Assembly: GCA_013397935.1 (NCBI GenBank)
Contig: VZRN01004184.1
Span: 1,818,722 to 1,882,721 of the forward strand
Source: Dasyornis broadbenti
Taxonomy: Eukaryota; Chordata; Aves; Passeriformes; Dasyornithidae
Length of the DNA: 64,000 bases
Direction: 5' to 3'
Shown here: positions 1 to 13,300 of the stretch, piece by piece
How positions within the stretch are numbered: the stretch's first letter is position 1
How the letters are laid out: the number at the start of each line of letters is the position of its first letter
Notes under the pieces: generated by a model
What the model was told of the DNA's origin: nothing
Databases searched by the model: none
What the model saw: only the letters and a program-made list of their open reading frames with translations
Made by a program: the position numbers and the translations under genes

Positions 1-1249
1 ACAAATAGGTTGATACATCTAGATTGACTGGAGTTATTAGCCATGCTCAATGGATCCAGGTATGTCTGGAATTTTTTGCTGTAGCAATCTTTTTATTTTT
101 TTATTTATTTATTTTTAAAGAAAAATGTCAGCTTTAGTTTAGTGTGTGTTCATTAATTATATGGACACCTATTGTCTCAAAAAGCAATTCCATCTATTCT
201 AAAATATAAAAACCCATACTGGCATCAGTGTCGGTTTTTTTCTCCTGCACTTTCAGACATATAATCCACAAGTACATGGCAATACCCCTGCTTAACTGCC
301 AGGAATTTGCATTTACTGATGTATTTGTGTAACTATTCATTTTGAGTTTTCATGCTGAAAATGGTATTTTTTTTTTTTGTGGCACATGCTGCATTTGCTT
401 GTATCCAGGCTTGAATTCCATCTTTTTTTAAATCAGTGGCAAGATTCTGAATGCATCACACTGGTAGCATGTCTTGGAATTAGAGTACTGTGCATGTATA
501 TTATTTCCTATTATTGCAAAGGATTACACTTAGGTTTTCAGCAAATACTAGTTTTTTAGTTTTTTGAGGAAGCCATTCCAAGTGACTAGAGGTGTGTTTA
601 TAGTAAACTGAAATATCTGAGTATTTGCTGTGGCCATTGGTTTCACTGGTGTGCAACAAGCTAACTTCTAATTTATTTTCTGTATAGCTTCGTGTATGCT
701 TGTGAGTAGCTGTATATTCCAACTTAAAGAGAAGGTTTTCACTGTAAGTGTTCCAGCCCCTAACAGCAATTATCATTTACAGTCTCATAGGTTGGTGTTT
801 TGTTTGTTTTACTTCTGGTTTTGCATGAAATGATGGAAAGTTTGTGGCTAATTTGGCATTTTAAATCATGTTTGAGAGGCTGTGAACACTCCTCTTGCGC
901 TGTCCCATTTTCAAGTCAATGGGATATACTTAAAATGCTCTAAAGAATATATGCTCTCGCAGTACACATACGCTGTGCCATATGGAATGATATATTTGTT
1001 GCAGCTTTAAGAAATGTCTATAACCCATTCTTTGTGCAGGACCAGTGAGTATTCAGCATTTCTTGAGTTCACGCCCAAAAGATAAGGTTATATGGTAGAT
1101 ATCAGAGGGGGAAGAAAATGCTTTAATGCTTGCATCTGTTGTTAAATACAACATAAATCTTGTGGGTTTGGTTTGTTCTTTTTTTTTTGGTAAAAAATAG
1201 CACATTGTCTTTCCTAGTCCTAAGTATATTTTTTCAATCTCTCTTGCAG
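1..1249. other. Upstream intron/5' flank of FOCAD, no gene seen
   Basis: A/T-rich sequence with T-rich tracts near 90-116 and 369-380. It ends in a polypyrimidine tract and AG acceptor at 1248-1249, so the 5'UTR continues in at least one non-coding exon further upstream. No CpG-rich promoter was seen, so the promoter is probably outside the window. Confidence 0.6.
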
Positions 1250-1338
1250 AGTGAAATTTAATGTCATATGACAGAACCAAAATGTTGGATGACATCAAAA
1301 AGCGATTTGAATTTCCTAATGCAGTTGTTCAGTCACAG
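1250..1338 (+). CDS. FOCAD: FOCAD first coding exon (5'UTR 1250-1281, CDS 1282-1338)
   Basis: The acceptor is TTGCAG (1244-1249) and the donor is GT at 1339. The ATG at 1282 opens residues 1-19, beginning MLDDIKKRFEFPN, which matches the conserved focadhesin N-terminus. An in-frame ATG lies 21 nt upstream at 1261 and would add seven residues. The 1282 start is preferred because it has A at -3 and gives the conserved start; the 1261 ATG has T at -3. The exon ends in phase 0. Confidence 0.94.
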
Positions 1339-4300
1339 GTAATTATTTAAAAACATTAAAACCAATCAAGTTGTCTGTGGAAATGTTTGTTCCAACAGCT
1401 GCTGCCTATCTGCCTATCTGTTTTTTCCTTCAAAGTCAGAAAACCAGAGAAACAGGGTATTCTTAAATAGCAATTAAATCCTAATTGCCCTCTCTGTGTA
1501 ATCCAAACATAGGATGTAATTGCTCATCACTGTAAAGTCTCTTCAGGAAAATCAGAAACTTTCCATGACTGGAAGGTTGGAGAGGGGCCAAGTTGTTTTT
1601 AGTGACTCTATGATCTCAAGAGAAGTCAGAAATTACCAGATACCATGTGCGGTGCAGAAATACTTGACAATACTTCATAGAACTGATCTGTTTTGTTCCT
1701 TTGTGATGGAGACTGAGGAAGAGCAGTCTTGTCTGTCATCAAAGGAGAGGTGTATGCAGCTCAGCTCAGCCCCCTTTATTTTCTGATCTATGCATTGGCT
1801 CCTTGTCATGTTCACCTGAAATTCTCATGTACAAGAAGTACATGTACAAGTAAAGTATGTTTAATGGACAGGAAGGAGTAGTAGGAGTAATGGTCTTTGG
1901 TTGAAAAATACACCTTATTTTCTTTGGCTGTTTTCTTATTTCAGTATTAGAAGTGTTCCTCTTCAGCTCTAAGTTCATTGCTAACTTCCCTGTTTTCTTC
2001 CTCATCCTGTTTTGAATTTAGGATTAAATATGTACCCATCTGTTTGGTGAAATAAGTTGATGGGAATGCAGTCTGTGCAACCTGGTGCCTCTCTTGCCTC
2101 TCCATTTCAATTTGGTTTGCCTTGGTTTAACAGTAATTAGGTTTGAAAGAGAGATGCAGAAGTCCGCTTGTCATCAACTTGGCATTTAGGACAGAAAGCC
2201 ATGTCCCTGAAAGCTGGTGTTCATCTAAGGTCTAGCAAAGTGTCTCTCACTTCAGTTGAGTTTATATCATTACTAGCCTTGATGAATAGGGCTCAGCATC
2301 TTCAAAGCAGTTAATTTTTCTTCAGTGCAGAATGTCCCCATGTTACACTGTTGTATTGCTTGTATATCTTGACTCATCACTACAGCTGCACATCATTAAG
2401 GTCCACTGATGTGCTTTGGTTGATTTTGTCCTGTGCTTTGGCTGTTTTCATAGTTTCCACTTGTATTCCATGACCTCTGGAAAGCATTCTGTAATCTTCA
2501 AACTGTAATCGGGTCAGGATTCAGCTTCCTGAGAGATGCCTTCTCTTTCTGGGTCTAACCAAGACAGCTGCTCTGCAGAACGTATAATCTACACACGATC
2601 AGAACAATGAGGAACTTGAGCATGGATTTGTAGGTCATAAAGTTTTACTGGTTAATCAAGTTCTAGAAATTCAAGGGCCTCATCTGCATTTTGACTTTCC
2701 TGTATAGCTAGTTCACTGCAAAAGCTGGGTTTCTATTGATAAGCCCCTTTTCCTGTGTAATGGAAGTGTCTTAAGGATGTAGGTGTGAATTAACTTCTGA
2801 AGGTCCTTATAAACAATAAAAAGAAAGGAACATGTTGGCTTCCCTTGGTAAGTGCACTGAAAGAGTTTTAATCAGCCTGGGGAACACACTGTTGCTCTTG
2901 CAATGGGATAGCTGCAGACAGAGATAAATGTCTGACTTGGTCCTGTTTTCTCCCGTTTCCTCAAGAGTAAGATTTCCAAATAATAGCCTTTCTTTTTAAG
3001 TCAAATGTGTTAGAGTACATGTCTTCGCCTGTGAAAAGCATAGACCTTGTAGTCTAAGAATGTTTAAAGTGCCACCTTTCCAAGAAATGTGAGCTCTTAT
3101 TTCAGTTTGTTATGACAGATTAGCAACTAGTACCTAAATGAAGTCAAAATAAATCTTGAAAGGAGAAGGAACCTGGAAACATTGAAAATAATCTGTTCCT
3201 GTCTTTTTACACACTAACAAAAAAGAAATGCAAATTTTCATTTTTATTCCTTGCTGGCCTAGTTTACTTTTTCCAAAAGTAATGATACTTCCTTCAGAGA
3301 AGAGTAGAGGCAGCAGCTATTCTGGACACATTGATGGTCTGAAACATTTTTGTGCTGATACTATGAAAACATGTCTTTCTGTCTTTCACAGAAAGGGTTT
3401 TTCTGTGTAGCAGTATCAATAATTATGAAACAAGACAGAGTAAGTCATTAGAGATGAGTCAGGAAACAAAAGTCTGGTTCAAGCAACCGCACGCTTTTGA
3501 TGGTATTTCAGTTCAGCTTTAGATTTTGAAAGGCAGTTTGAGGAAATCAGATTTCTACTTAAAATAGAATGAGGAGCTTAGTGTTTACCTCGAAAGAATA
3601 AACCTAGGCTGTTTTGGGGAACTGAAGCTTTTTTTTTTTTTAAGACCTTACTATTTAAAACTTGTGAATGATTTCTGCCACAGAATGGCTTAATGAGGAG
3701 CAATGTGAATGTCAGATGCCCTTTTAAAAGTAAATGGAACTTTTCTGACAGGAGCTGTGATAAGGGAATATGCAAAGTGCTTAAGGCAAGAGCATGGAAA
3801 AATTTTTGATGGAAAAATTTATGCAAGTTGCTAAGATTTGCTGTGTTCTGTTTCCTTTCTTGCTTCTGCTTCTCTATATAGTACAGAATTTAGTAATTAC
3901 TATTGCTTTTAAGGGCATGAGGGTCTGTGCAGCAGTGTAGCTGTAAATGTTTATTGAAGTTGTTGTATTAAAATATCTGCAATTCCTAAACACCTGTGTA
4001 CCTGTACAAAGAGACCTTTGGATGTATGTGGAGCCATATGGAAGTTTATTGCTTTTGTGCCTGAGCCTAAGAGTAAAAGTGAGTATATCAACATCCTGGA
4101 AATTTTTGACCCTAAAGCATAGTTGAGCTTCCATACCCATAAGGTTGGTCTTTCAAATCGTAATAAAATGATCATATGCAGCAGCATTGTAAAGACTTTG
4201 TAATAGAGAATTTAGAAGTTGTGCGTGGGGTTTTTATTTCTTCTTATTTATTTTCTTTTTATTTCTTTTTCTCTTTAGGCAGTGGGCCATCTGATTGCTG

Positions 4301-7300
4301 CAATACTGAAAGAAAAAGTTTCTTCAAAGAAGATAAGACAGGCTTCTGATCAGGTCTGTGGCATTTTTTCACTTCTGCCTTGGTTCTCATCCTTATATGC
4401 TTACTCTATGTGCTTTTTCTAGGTTTTCCCATTCTCCACTGTGTAATTTTAATGCCATTCTAGAAGTTAAATAAAATAGTTATCAATATGTATCTGGGCA
4501 TACAGGTAGAAACATTTAAACTCTGGGATCAGAAGAGCAGTTTTACTTCCATTATAACACTCAATGGCAGAAGTCTTAATTCTGCAGAATACCCATATCG
4601 AGCTATGGTCAGTTTAAGAGAGTTTAATTTGGTTACATTATTGGGAGTGTATTACCATGGGATGAGACATTGTCTCTTGAGGTGAAAATTTGTTTACATT
4701 GCTATAAAAATTTCAAGTAGTATGGCATTTCACATACCTGCATTGGTGTTATATTTCATATCAGCTAGCTAGAGCTTATATTTCTTTAGGAGAGAGCAGG
4801 ATGTAAAGGCATACCTTGCATTTTAAATGAGTCAAGTTCACTTAAGTGCATATTTTGTTAACAGAGAAGTATATGAAATGCTGTCAATTGCAAGTGTCAC
4901 AGCAACATAGTAAATGTGTTAGTTAGGATTTGCTCCTCTGTTTTATCTCCCCAGAAGTTGACAAATCTAGAAATGAACAGAAAATGATCTGTGGATTTTT
5001 ATTCCATAGTCTGGGGACTTCACCCTGACAAACCCAGACCTGAAAAGTGCTGAGTTTTGATGTGAGGGAGTACTGGAGGTGCGTAGTTTATCTAAGAGAA
5101 GCTCTTTCACAGTCCTGATCATTATCATGTTCCCAAATTACATTCTGCTTTGAGCTACAAGCTGGTATTTTCCCCTTAATGTTGCTTATATGAAGGTATT
5201 AGATTGAAATACAGCAAGATCTTCTAAAATGCTAGGAAGCAGAAGATTGTGATGGTTGGACATTGCAGACTCCCTTTATATTCAGGAGCTTTTTCAGTCT
5301 TCAGTTGTTTTAAAACCTTCCTTATTCTCCCTTTGGAAGTCAAAGAGTCAGCAAACTAATCTGTGAATACTAATTTACTGTGGAAACAAGCAGTGGTTTT
5401 GATGGCTGCTGCCAAATCTTCTTACTAGCAGATAGAACTTCATGTGTTCAATAAAGATGACATACCTTTGGATAGCCTTTTGTACACCCGTCTTTAGCTG
5501 TTGATGCTACACCTTTCTTGCTGTGGCAGTTTCTGAGTTGTCTCTAATTGCATCCTGGTTTTTTAAATCAGGAAATTGATGATAACCTGCCTGTGGATGC
5601 CCTGTGTCTGGATGTGTTCAAGGTCAGATTGGATGGAGACCTGGGCAACCTTATAGTGCGTAGCACCTCTGGCCATGCAGGGAGTTGGAGCTAGATGGTC
5701 TTTAAAGCCACTTCCAAAACAAACTATTATGTGATTCTGTCTGCACAGGCACAGCTGAAAAATTTACCTGCATTACCTTTTTGTCAGAGGCAGCAAGTAC
5801 TATGCCCTACCGTGGGTCTAGACAACAGAGGGCAAGAAAGTGGGAGCTGTCCCAGCAACGACCTTTCTTAGGAATAGAATTTGTACTCCAACTTCCTCTT
5901 GGGCTCTCTAAGGCTTCAGGAAAAGCTGTTGAGCTCATTTTTATTTGAAAGTGTGTTTGAGATGAATGAAGATAAATCAGTGTGAGCCTTCTCATTACTT
6001 ATGTCCCATGATTTTGCCTTTAGACTCCTGCTCTGAACCTGCTTTGGGAGAAGTGCTGCAGTGAGAATGTTGCTTTGCGAACAGCCTGCTGTGAAGGCTT
6101 GGTGGCACTTGTTATAGAGAAACATGCTGAGCTTGACTACATTCTTCATGGAGCTCTCAACCTAATTCCCTCAGCAAGGTAGTGTTTGGTTGCCTAATTT
6201 TGTCAGCTGGTTATCAGTCGTTGCTTTTCCCTTATACAGAGGAAGAGGAAAGGTTCTCTAAGTGTCAGTATCTTCAGATACACTGTGACATTAAGGACGG
6301 CTACTGCCCTACCACTCTGCTGAAGGATGTTGCTTTCATCTTTGCTGTGTTACAGTGCGAGTCTGACATAAGAACTCTTAGATTATCCTGTGGGTGTAAA
6401 CTGAAATTGTTAGAAGTTCAGACTAGTGCTCTGAAATTTGAGCTGTGAAACTTCAGAAGTCAGCGAACTGCCTAGTTTTGTTGCCCCTGTCATAGAAAGG
6501 GGGAAGAAAATGGCAACAACTTTCATTATGCAAGAGTATGTCATGGTTCCAACCCCACGCTGCAGCCATGCCTCACACAGCTGCTTACTCACTCTCCCAC
6601 CAGTAGGATTAGGTAGAGAACTGGAAGGGTAAAAAATGGGAACTCGTGGGTTGAAATAAAGAAAGTTTAACAGGGAAAGTGAAAGCTGTGCACACAAGCA
6701 AATCAAAACAAGGAACTAATTCACTGCTTCCCATGAGCAGGCGGGTGTCCATCCATCTCCAAGAGAGCAGGGCCCCATCACATGTAATGGTGACTTGGGA
6801 AGACAAATGCCATCAGTCCAAATACCCCCTGTTCGTTTCCTCCACATTATACCCTGAACATGATATCATATGATGTGGAATATCCTTCTGGTCAGTTTGG
6901 ATCACCTGTCCTTACTCTGTCTCCTCCCAACCTCCCAAGCATACCCAGCTTCCTCCCCAGTGTGGCAGTACAAAAAGCAGAAGAGGCCTTAGCTGTGTGT
7001 GAGTCCTGCTCAGCAATAACAAAAACATCTCTATATTATCAACCCTGTGTTCAGCACAAATCCAAAACACAGCCCCATACCAGCCACTGTGAAGAAAATA
7101 AACTCTACCCCAGCCAAAACCAGCACAGAGGGGAAATAACTGCTTCATCAGTCTGTCAAGTAACTGGTTGCTCAGATAAAGTCACGGTAACAATGTGTGT
7201 TGAGGTTAGGAATGTTGCAATTTGTTTCCTTGTCTGCTGAGGAAGAAATTCCTTTACTTAACTCAGAAGGTACTTCTTCCTGCACAATTCTGCAAATAGA

Positions 7301-10300
7301 ATGCTTACATCTTACAGTGACCTAGACTGCTTGTCCAACATACTGAGAAAATGCAGTTGTGGGCAGAAGAGGCACTGTGCCATAACATTTAGAAATAGGA
7401 AGTCAAATGGCAGTTTGGAAGGTATCTCCATTCAAATTTACCAACCTTATTAAATTCCCTTTTGACAGCTAAGTGGAACCAAGCTGTGTCATTCTTTTGC
7501 TAGAGGTTGGTGGAGTAGTTTTTAGCCAAACCAGCTATTTAGAGTTATGTATATGATATATTGTGTTGGTGGACTCAGCATACAGGTTGCAAGAATCATG
7601 CTTTTCAAGACATGTTCTTCATCCCTTCTCTCCTTCACATAATCAGTTTTACACTAAGGTTTCTCATATTCAGTGTGGGCCAAAGGTGAACTTAGGTTTG
7701 AGTAAACTAGTGAAATGCTTAAAAAAATTTTCTCACCTTGTGACTTGCTTGTCAGTTAGGCACTTGGTGTGATGATGGTAATTCTGTGCTGGGTTTACAA
7801 TACAGGACTACAGTTACCTGGAAGAGGTCTTATAAATACATTTTTATATTTTGGGTAATCTCTGCAAACCACTGTCCTCCTCCAAATAACAAAATTTTAC
7901 CGACGCATTTTGGAGTTAAAGAAGGAGTCTACATTGTTAACAAAGAAGTATAAGTTCCTATGCTAAGACTGTGAGGATTTGAGCCCTGTAGCATGAGGTG
8001 GAGTAAAAGGTTGTTAGCTGTGGCTTGCAGACTGAGAAATGTGAAATTCCTGTTCAGCTGAGGGTTTGTTACAGTGTTAACAGTTTATAAGGTTACGAAA
8101 TGTTAATACAGCTTTGTACTTCAGAAAATAAGAAGTGTAAAGTGGGATATTTAGGATTGTGTTAATCTTAAAAAACAAAATCAGAGTTATATATTGAAGA
8201 GACTGTGATCTGCCCCATTTCTGCATTATTCTTTGATTTTTTTTTAAAATCTTTTCTTCATGCATGAAATCAACACATGACTGATTGCTATACTAAGTGC
8301 TGGCAAATTACCCAGTAACCTTTTAAGTATTTTTGGCTTCTTTCACGCTGCCACCCCCTCCTCCCCCAAGCTGCTACAATTCAAACCACATATACTATGG
8401 ATTGCAAAGTAGAGTTTATGTTGCCTAACCACAGAACTCTGTGGTTTTAAAATGTCTGTAGCCTCAGGAGCTCATTAAACTGACAATTTCAGATTGTCTC
8501 TTTTCAGTGCTGATACTTTTTTTTCTTTACTTTTACTTAGAATTGTAGTCTGCAGTTCATCATCTTGTTCCGTGCCAAATTTTCATCTGTGTGGTTTTGC
8601 AGTGCTCTGTGAACAGTGTCTCTAAAATAAAAATTAGCAGCCAGTGGGCAACTAGCAGAAAGGTGTTTGCAACCACTGAGCACTTCCAGTGCTGAATGGA
8701 GTTAGGTGTGTATTTAATTGTCAAAGACTACTCATGTTGTATTCTTGATTCTCTTCTGTCTGTCAAATGAATTTAGCAGGGGCCAGGTGTACCTGCTGGA
8801 TTATATTTTGTCAGGTGTATCAAATTACGCACACTAGAAACCATATTTTTTTTTGGCAGAGGGGAAGATCTTGTGTTTTTCTGAGTTGACTTGTGTAGTT
8901 AATACTACCTGCTCATTGTATATATTATTATACTGTAACTGGCTCTTAAGACCAAGTGTTTCATTTAATGCCCTAGGGGTTTAAACGTCATGGAACATCA
9001 TATTTATGTGCAGGTTTGTGTGTTTATGCATATATGTATTATGCATATATAGGAAATATGTTTACTTGTGTAAATACATACATGTGTATTTTCACATGTT
9101 TTTAAGACTGCTTTCCAGCATTCTGTGTAGATGATGATGGGAAAACTCTGGCCTGTGTTCAGTAATGAAGAAAGATAAATAATCAAGTCAATTTACTGAA
9201 AAGCCTGTGAAACAGTTTATTATCATACTCATTAGGAAACTGTCAGAAGCATTTCTGTGTATGTGGATGTTTTCAGAAAGTTTTTATTACTGAGTATCCA
9301 TGTCTGTAGGAGGTGGGGAAAATCTTTGCAATATGACATGCCTTTGTGTTGCTTGTGTTCAGGAGGTGAGAGCAAAGCCTAAAGCAACTCTTCTCTCCCC
9401 ACTTCCTGCTTGGGAAATAGGAGCAGCGGTACAGGAATTTCAGAACAGGAAAGAAGGCTTTCTTACTGAGTGTTTTATGGCTTTTTTTTTCCCCTCCTTG
9501 CTGCAGTTACCCAATTGAAGCAGGGAAATAACACTTGTAAATTCGGATTTAACTGGCTTTTTCTAGCAGTGAGGAATCTAAAAAGTTGTTCTCTCTCTCC
9601 CTCCCATCTAAAAATCTTCCTTCTCTGTGTTTTAGGTTGACTATATTGGAATTTAGAAGACTGCAGCACATCTACCTGTTAGTTTCTTTGCAACAGAGTT
9701 CTGTCGAACCTCAGTGTCTTCCTGTATTGTCAGATTTCAGTATTCTGAGAGCCAGGTGTCAAACAGCCAGTCATTTTAAAGATTACAGTCACATCTTATA
9801 AGTAGTTCATTTTTGAAAGAGAGAGAGAAAACACAAGCCTATTTTATCAATTTTGATCTGGGTCAGTGCTTTCCAGCACCGAAGAGAGAATATAATATTT
9901 CACCCGTATCTGAACTATAAAAGTAAGCATTTTGTGGTGGGGAGGTCCGCTGTGCTACCCTCTAGATGTTCCCTGGTGTGCCATACCACCTTATGGAGTC
10001 TGTCCACAGGTAGTGACAAATATGGTAAAGGTTTGACAGTTAGAAGTGGTGTTTGCCTGTACATTCCCATTCTTGTAATACATGGTAGAAGAAATGCATC
10101 AAAAGTTTTAATTGATACATTAATTATTCTCTTTGCTATTTTGCTCATTATGTGAAAGGGGAAACAAAGACACATGAATGTACAACTTGCCCAGAGCTGT
10201 GTGGGCATATATGAAGAGGTCCTTAAGAAGAGCTCCAGGTCTCAAGTGTCAGTTTAGTTCCTTCTCTTATGTAAGAATCAATTAATGTAGCTGCATACTT

Positions 10301-13300
10301 GATAGTAACTCAATTCTTTTTCTCAACAGGAATGTGCACGGTTTAGTAAAAACTATTTGCAAGTTAATACGAATTCAAGCTATTCAACTGGGAAAAGATG
10401 GAGATGAGTCTGTTTGGAGTCTGTATGGAATCAGGTTAGTTTGCATTACTTTTATTTAGGAACAATAATGACTTTCTATCTGATTTCCAGGAATCCAAAT
10501 GGAAATTAAGTTAATACTGGATTTCAGTCTTGCTCTTTTTTGTGTGTTTTGCCCTGTTCACAGTGTGTAGGTAATCAAATACTGGCACAGGTTGCCCACA
10601 GAGGTTGTGGAATCTCCATCGTTGGAGATAACGGAACCTGACTGCAGGTGTTTATCGCATAGCCTTCACTAGTTGACTGCTTGAGCTTGTGGGTTGGACT
10701 GGATGATCTGAGTAGGTCCCTTCCAACTGAAACACTTATCTGATTCTGTGATTTTATTGGTTGTTTCTTTGGGGTTTTTTTTTAGTTTGTTTGTTTGGGT
10801 TTTTTTGTTTGTTTGTTTTTTGTTTCTTTTTTTTTTGTATGTATGTTTGGGGGGGGTTGTTTCTTTTTTTTTATTTGTTTGTTTTGTGTGGGTTTTTTGT
10901 TTTAGTTTTTGTCTGTTTGTTTGGTTTTGGTTTTTTGGAGTTATTTTTGTGTGGTTTTTTGTTGGTTTGTTTGTTTGTTTTTGTTTTGGTTTTTTTGTTT
11001 TTTTTTTGTTTCAAAGTTTTGACGAGTTTTTGTAATACAAGAATAAGTTTGCCACCATAAACTTGAAAGGGACAATGACAGTGTGAAGGCTGTATGAGAA
11101 AACAACTACTAGGACTTGTCCAAATACTGGATGATTGCTAATAGTCCTTTTAATAAGTATTTTATTTTAAGACTATGAATCACTTTCCTCTCACTTGTTT
11201 TTCATGCTATATTCCGTTCATAAAAGTCAAGTTCCTGAATGTCTTTTCTGTTAAGGTAATTGACATGCAAAAATAAAATACTTAGATGCATATAGAGCTA
11301 CGCATCTAAAGCTTCTTGTCGTGCAATAGCAGACTTTTGAAGAGAATATCGTAGTGACTTCATCCAGCTCTGGAGAAACCATGAGTCAGTACTAACATTA
11401 AAAGCCTCTATTGTATCTTTTCTGGAGAACGTCCCAGCTTGGTAGATGCCATGAACATTTTTCAAGTTACTTTTTTTGCAGTTAAGAGGTATCATTGTAG
11501 AAGGCTATACCTATAATGGCTTTAGGATATAAAATATATTATTTGAAAGACAGGAATTGTGTCTTTAAGCAAAATGAAATAGTGAAGAAAAGTGACGCAG
11601 GCTTTAGAGCTATGCACATGCTTGTATTCCTGAAATCCTGCATGCATTTGTTTTTGTCTATATCAGATCTTTTTACAAAATCCTTACTCATATAGAGCAG
11701 TTTTAAATGAAGAGGCAGGTAATGAAGATGGAGCTCTTTTGGAACCTTTTTTAGAAGTTTCTGGTAGAAGAAGTTACGTTAAAACAACTTAATTCAGGCT
11801 TTGTGTGAAAAAGAGGGTAGTGGGATGCGGCTGGCATAAAGAAGTAGCTTCTACCAGTGGGATGAAGAAAGGTGATTGCATTTTTTTCCTACTCACTTAC
11901 CAAAAAGAAATTGCTGGTAATATACAGTAAAGGTGAAATTTGTTGATTCATGAAGGTATAAAATAAAGTAATAAAGATCTGAAAATAAGCAGACTTTTAT
12001 TTAGCCAGTATGGGTTTTGTTCTCCCTTTTGGTTACAGTTAACTTTAATAAGGGGAGATGATTATTTGACATAGTATCAGGGCCCTGGGATTTTAAAATC
12101 TGACTTCTGGTTTTTAGTGTACAGAACAACCTATCTGGTCATTGTTATGTAACAATTTTTGTAGTTGTGCTCTAACAAGTGCCGTTAAAACTTGATTTTT
12201 TTGGTAAGGAATAGAAGAATGTATACAGTAGCTCACCAACAGTGAACTTCCATTACAGTGTTCATATATCATGCTGTCAACTGTGCAAAAGTATTCCATA
12301 TGGAAATCATCAACGAAGAATCAAAAAGCAACAGTATGTTCTCAAGTGGTTTGCTATTGTCACCACTATTACAGGGTAATAAATAAGTGTGGTTTAGGCC
12401 AATGTTAGTTCTGCGCAATAGAATTAGTTTTATAATACAGCTTCTTGTGATGACATGATATCATGATCAGTTCCATGAAAAGAAATGGAAGAAAATTAAC
12501 GTCTTGCAGATTTGTGCATTTTATTATGTTGTGTTTGTATGGGATGGAGTTAGCTTTCTCCACAGCAGCCATCTGCAGCCAGAACAGTGTTGATAACACG
12601 CCAGTGTTTTGGCCATTGCTGATTAGTGCTATCCCTTCAGCCTGTTGCCATCTTTCAAAAGGCCAGGTAGGGGTGGTCAAGCCTGGGAGGAAACATAGCC
12701 AGGATAGCCTACCCAATCTAACCAAAGGGATATTTCATACCATACGACATTGTGCTCAGGAATAAATGCTAAGAGGAAGGAGCCAGCAGCAGATTTATTA
12801 TTAAGGTGTTTGTCTTCCAAAGCAACTGCTACATATACTGAAGCCCTACAGCACAGGAAATGACTGCACATAGTCTGTTGATGGAAAGTAAAAAATACAT
12901 TTTTTCATTTTACTTTTCTTTTTTGTCTTGCATTTGATTTTTCTTTAGTAAACTGCCTTTAGCTTGAGCCAGGGAAGGCTCCTGTCAGCATTCTCAGTGC
13001 AAGTGGGTTATGATACCCATGTACAGAAAATTGGGCATAATTTTTTTTCTGAAAGCTGTTAGCCTTTTTTTTTTAATGAACTAATATTTTAGGTTATTCT
13101 TAATGATTCATTATGCCTGGTTTTACTGTTTTAAAGTTCTGGAGGGCTGCCAGTTTTCTGAATTCAAGATTCAGAGCAGGTAGCAAAATGCTTTAAAAAT
13201 GCATATTTGGTGGAGTAAAGTGCTGTTACAGCTTTCTGAAAGGACCAGGGTCACATCTGCATACACAGAAACATATGTTGACTGCAGACAGTATTTCCTT

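Noticed and set aside
1..1249. Promoter/CpG island for FOCAD
   Set aside because: The region is A/T-rich and ends in a splice acceptor, so it is intronic to the 5'UTR; no promoter-like sequence was seen.
10748..11060. Hydrophobic Phe/Leu/Val-rich open frames that look like membrane proteins
   Set aside because: Direct translation of a T/G-only low-complexity tract in two frames.
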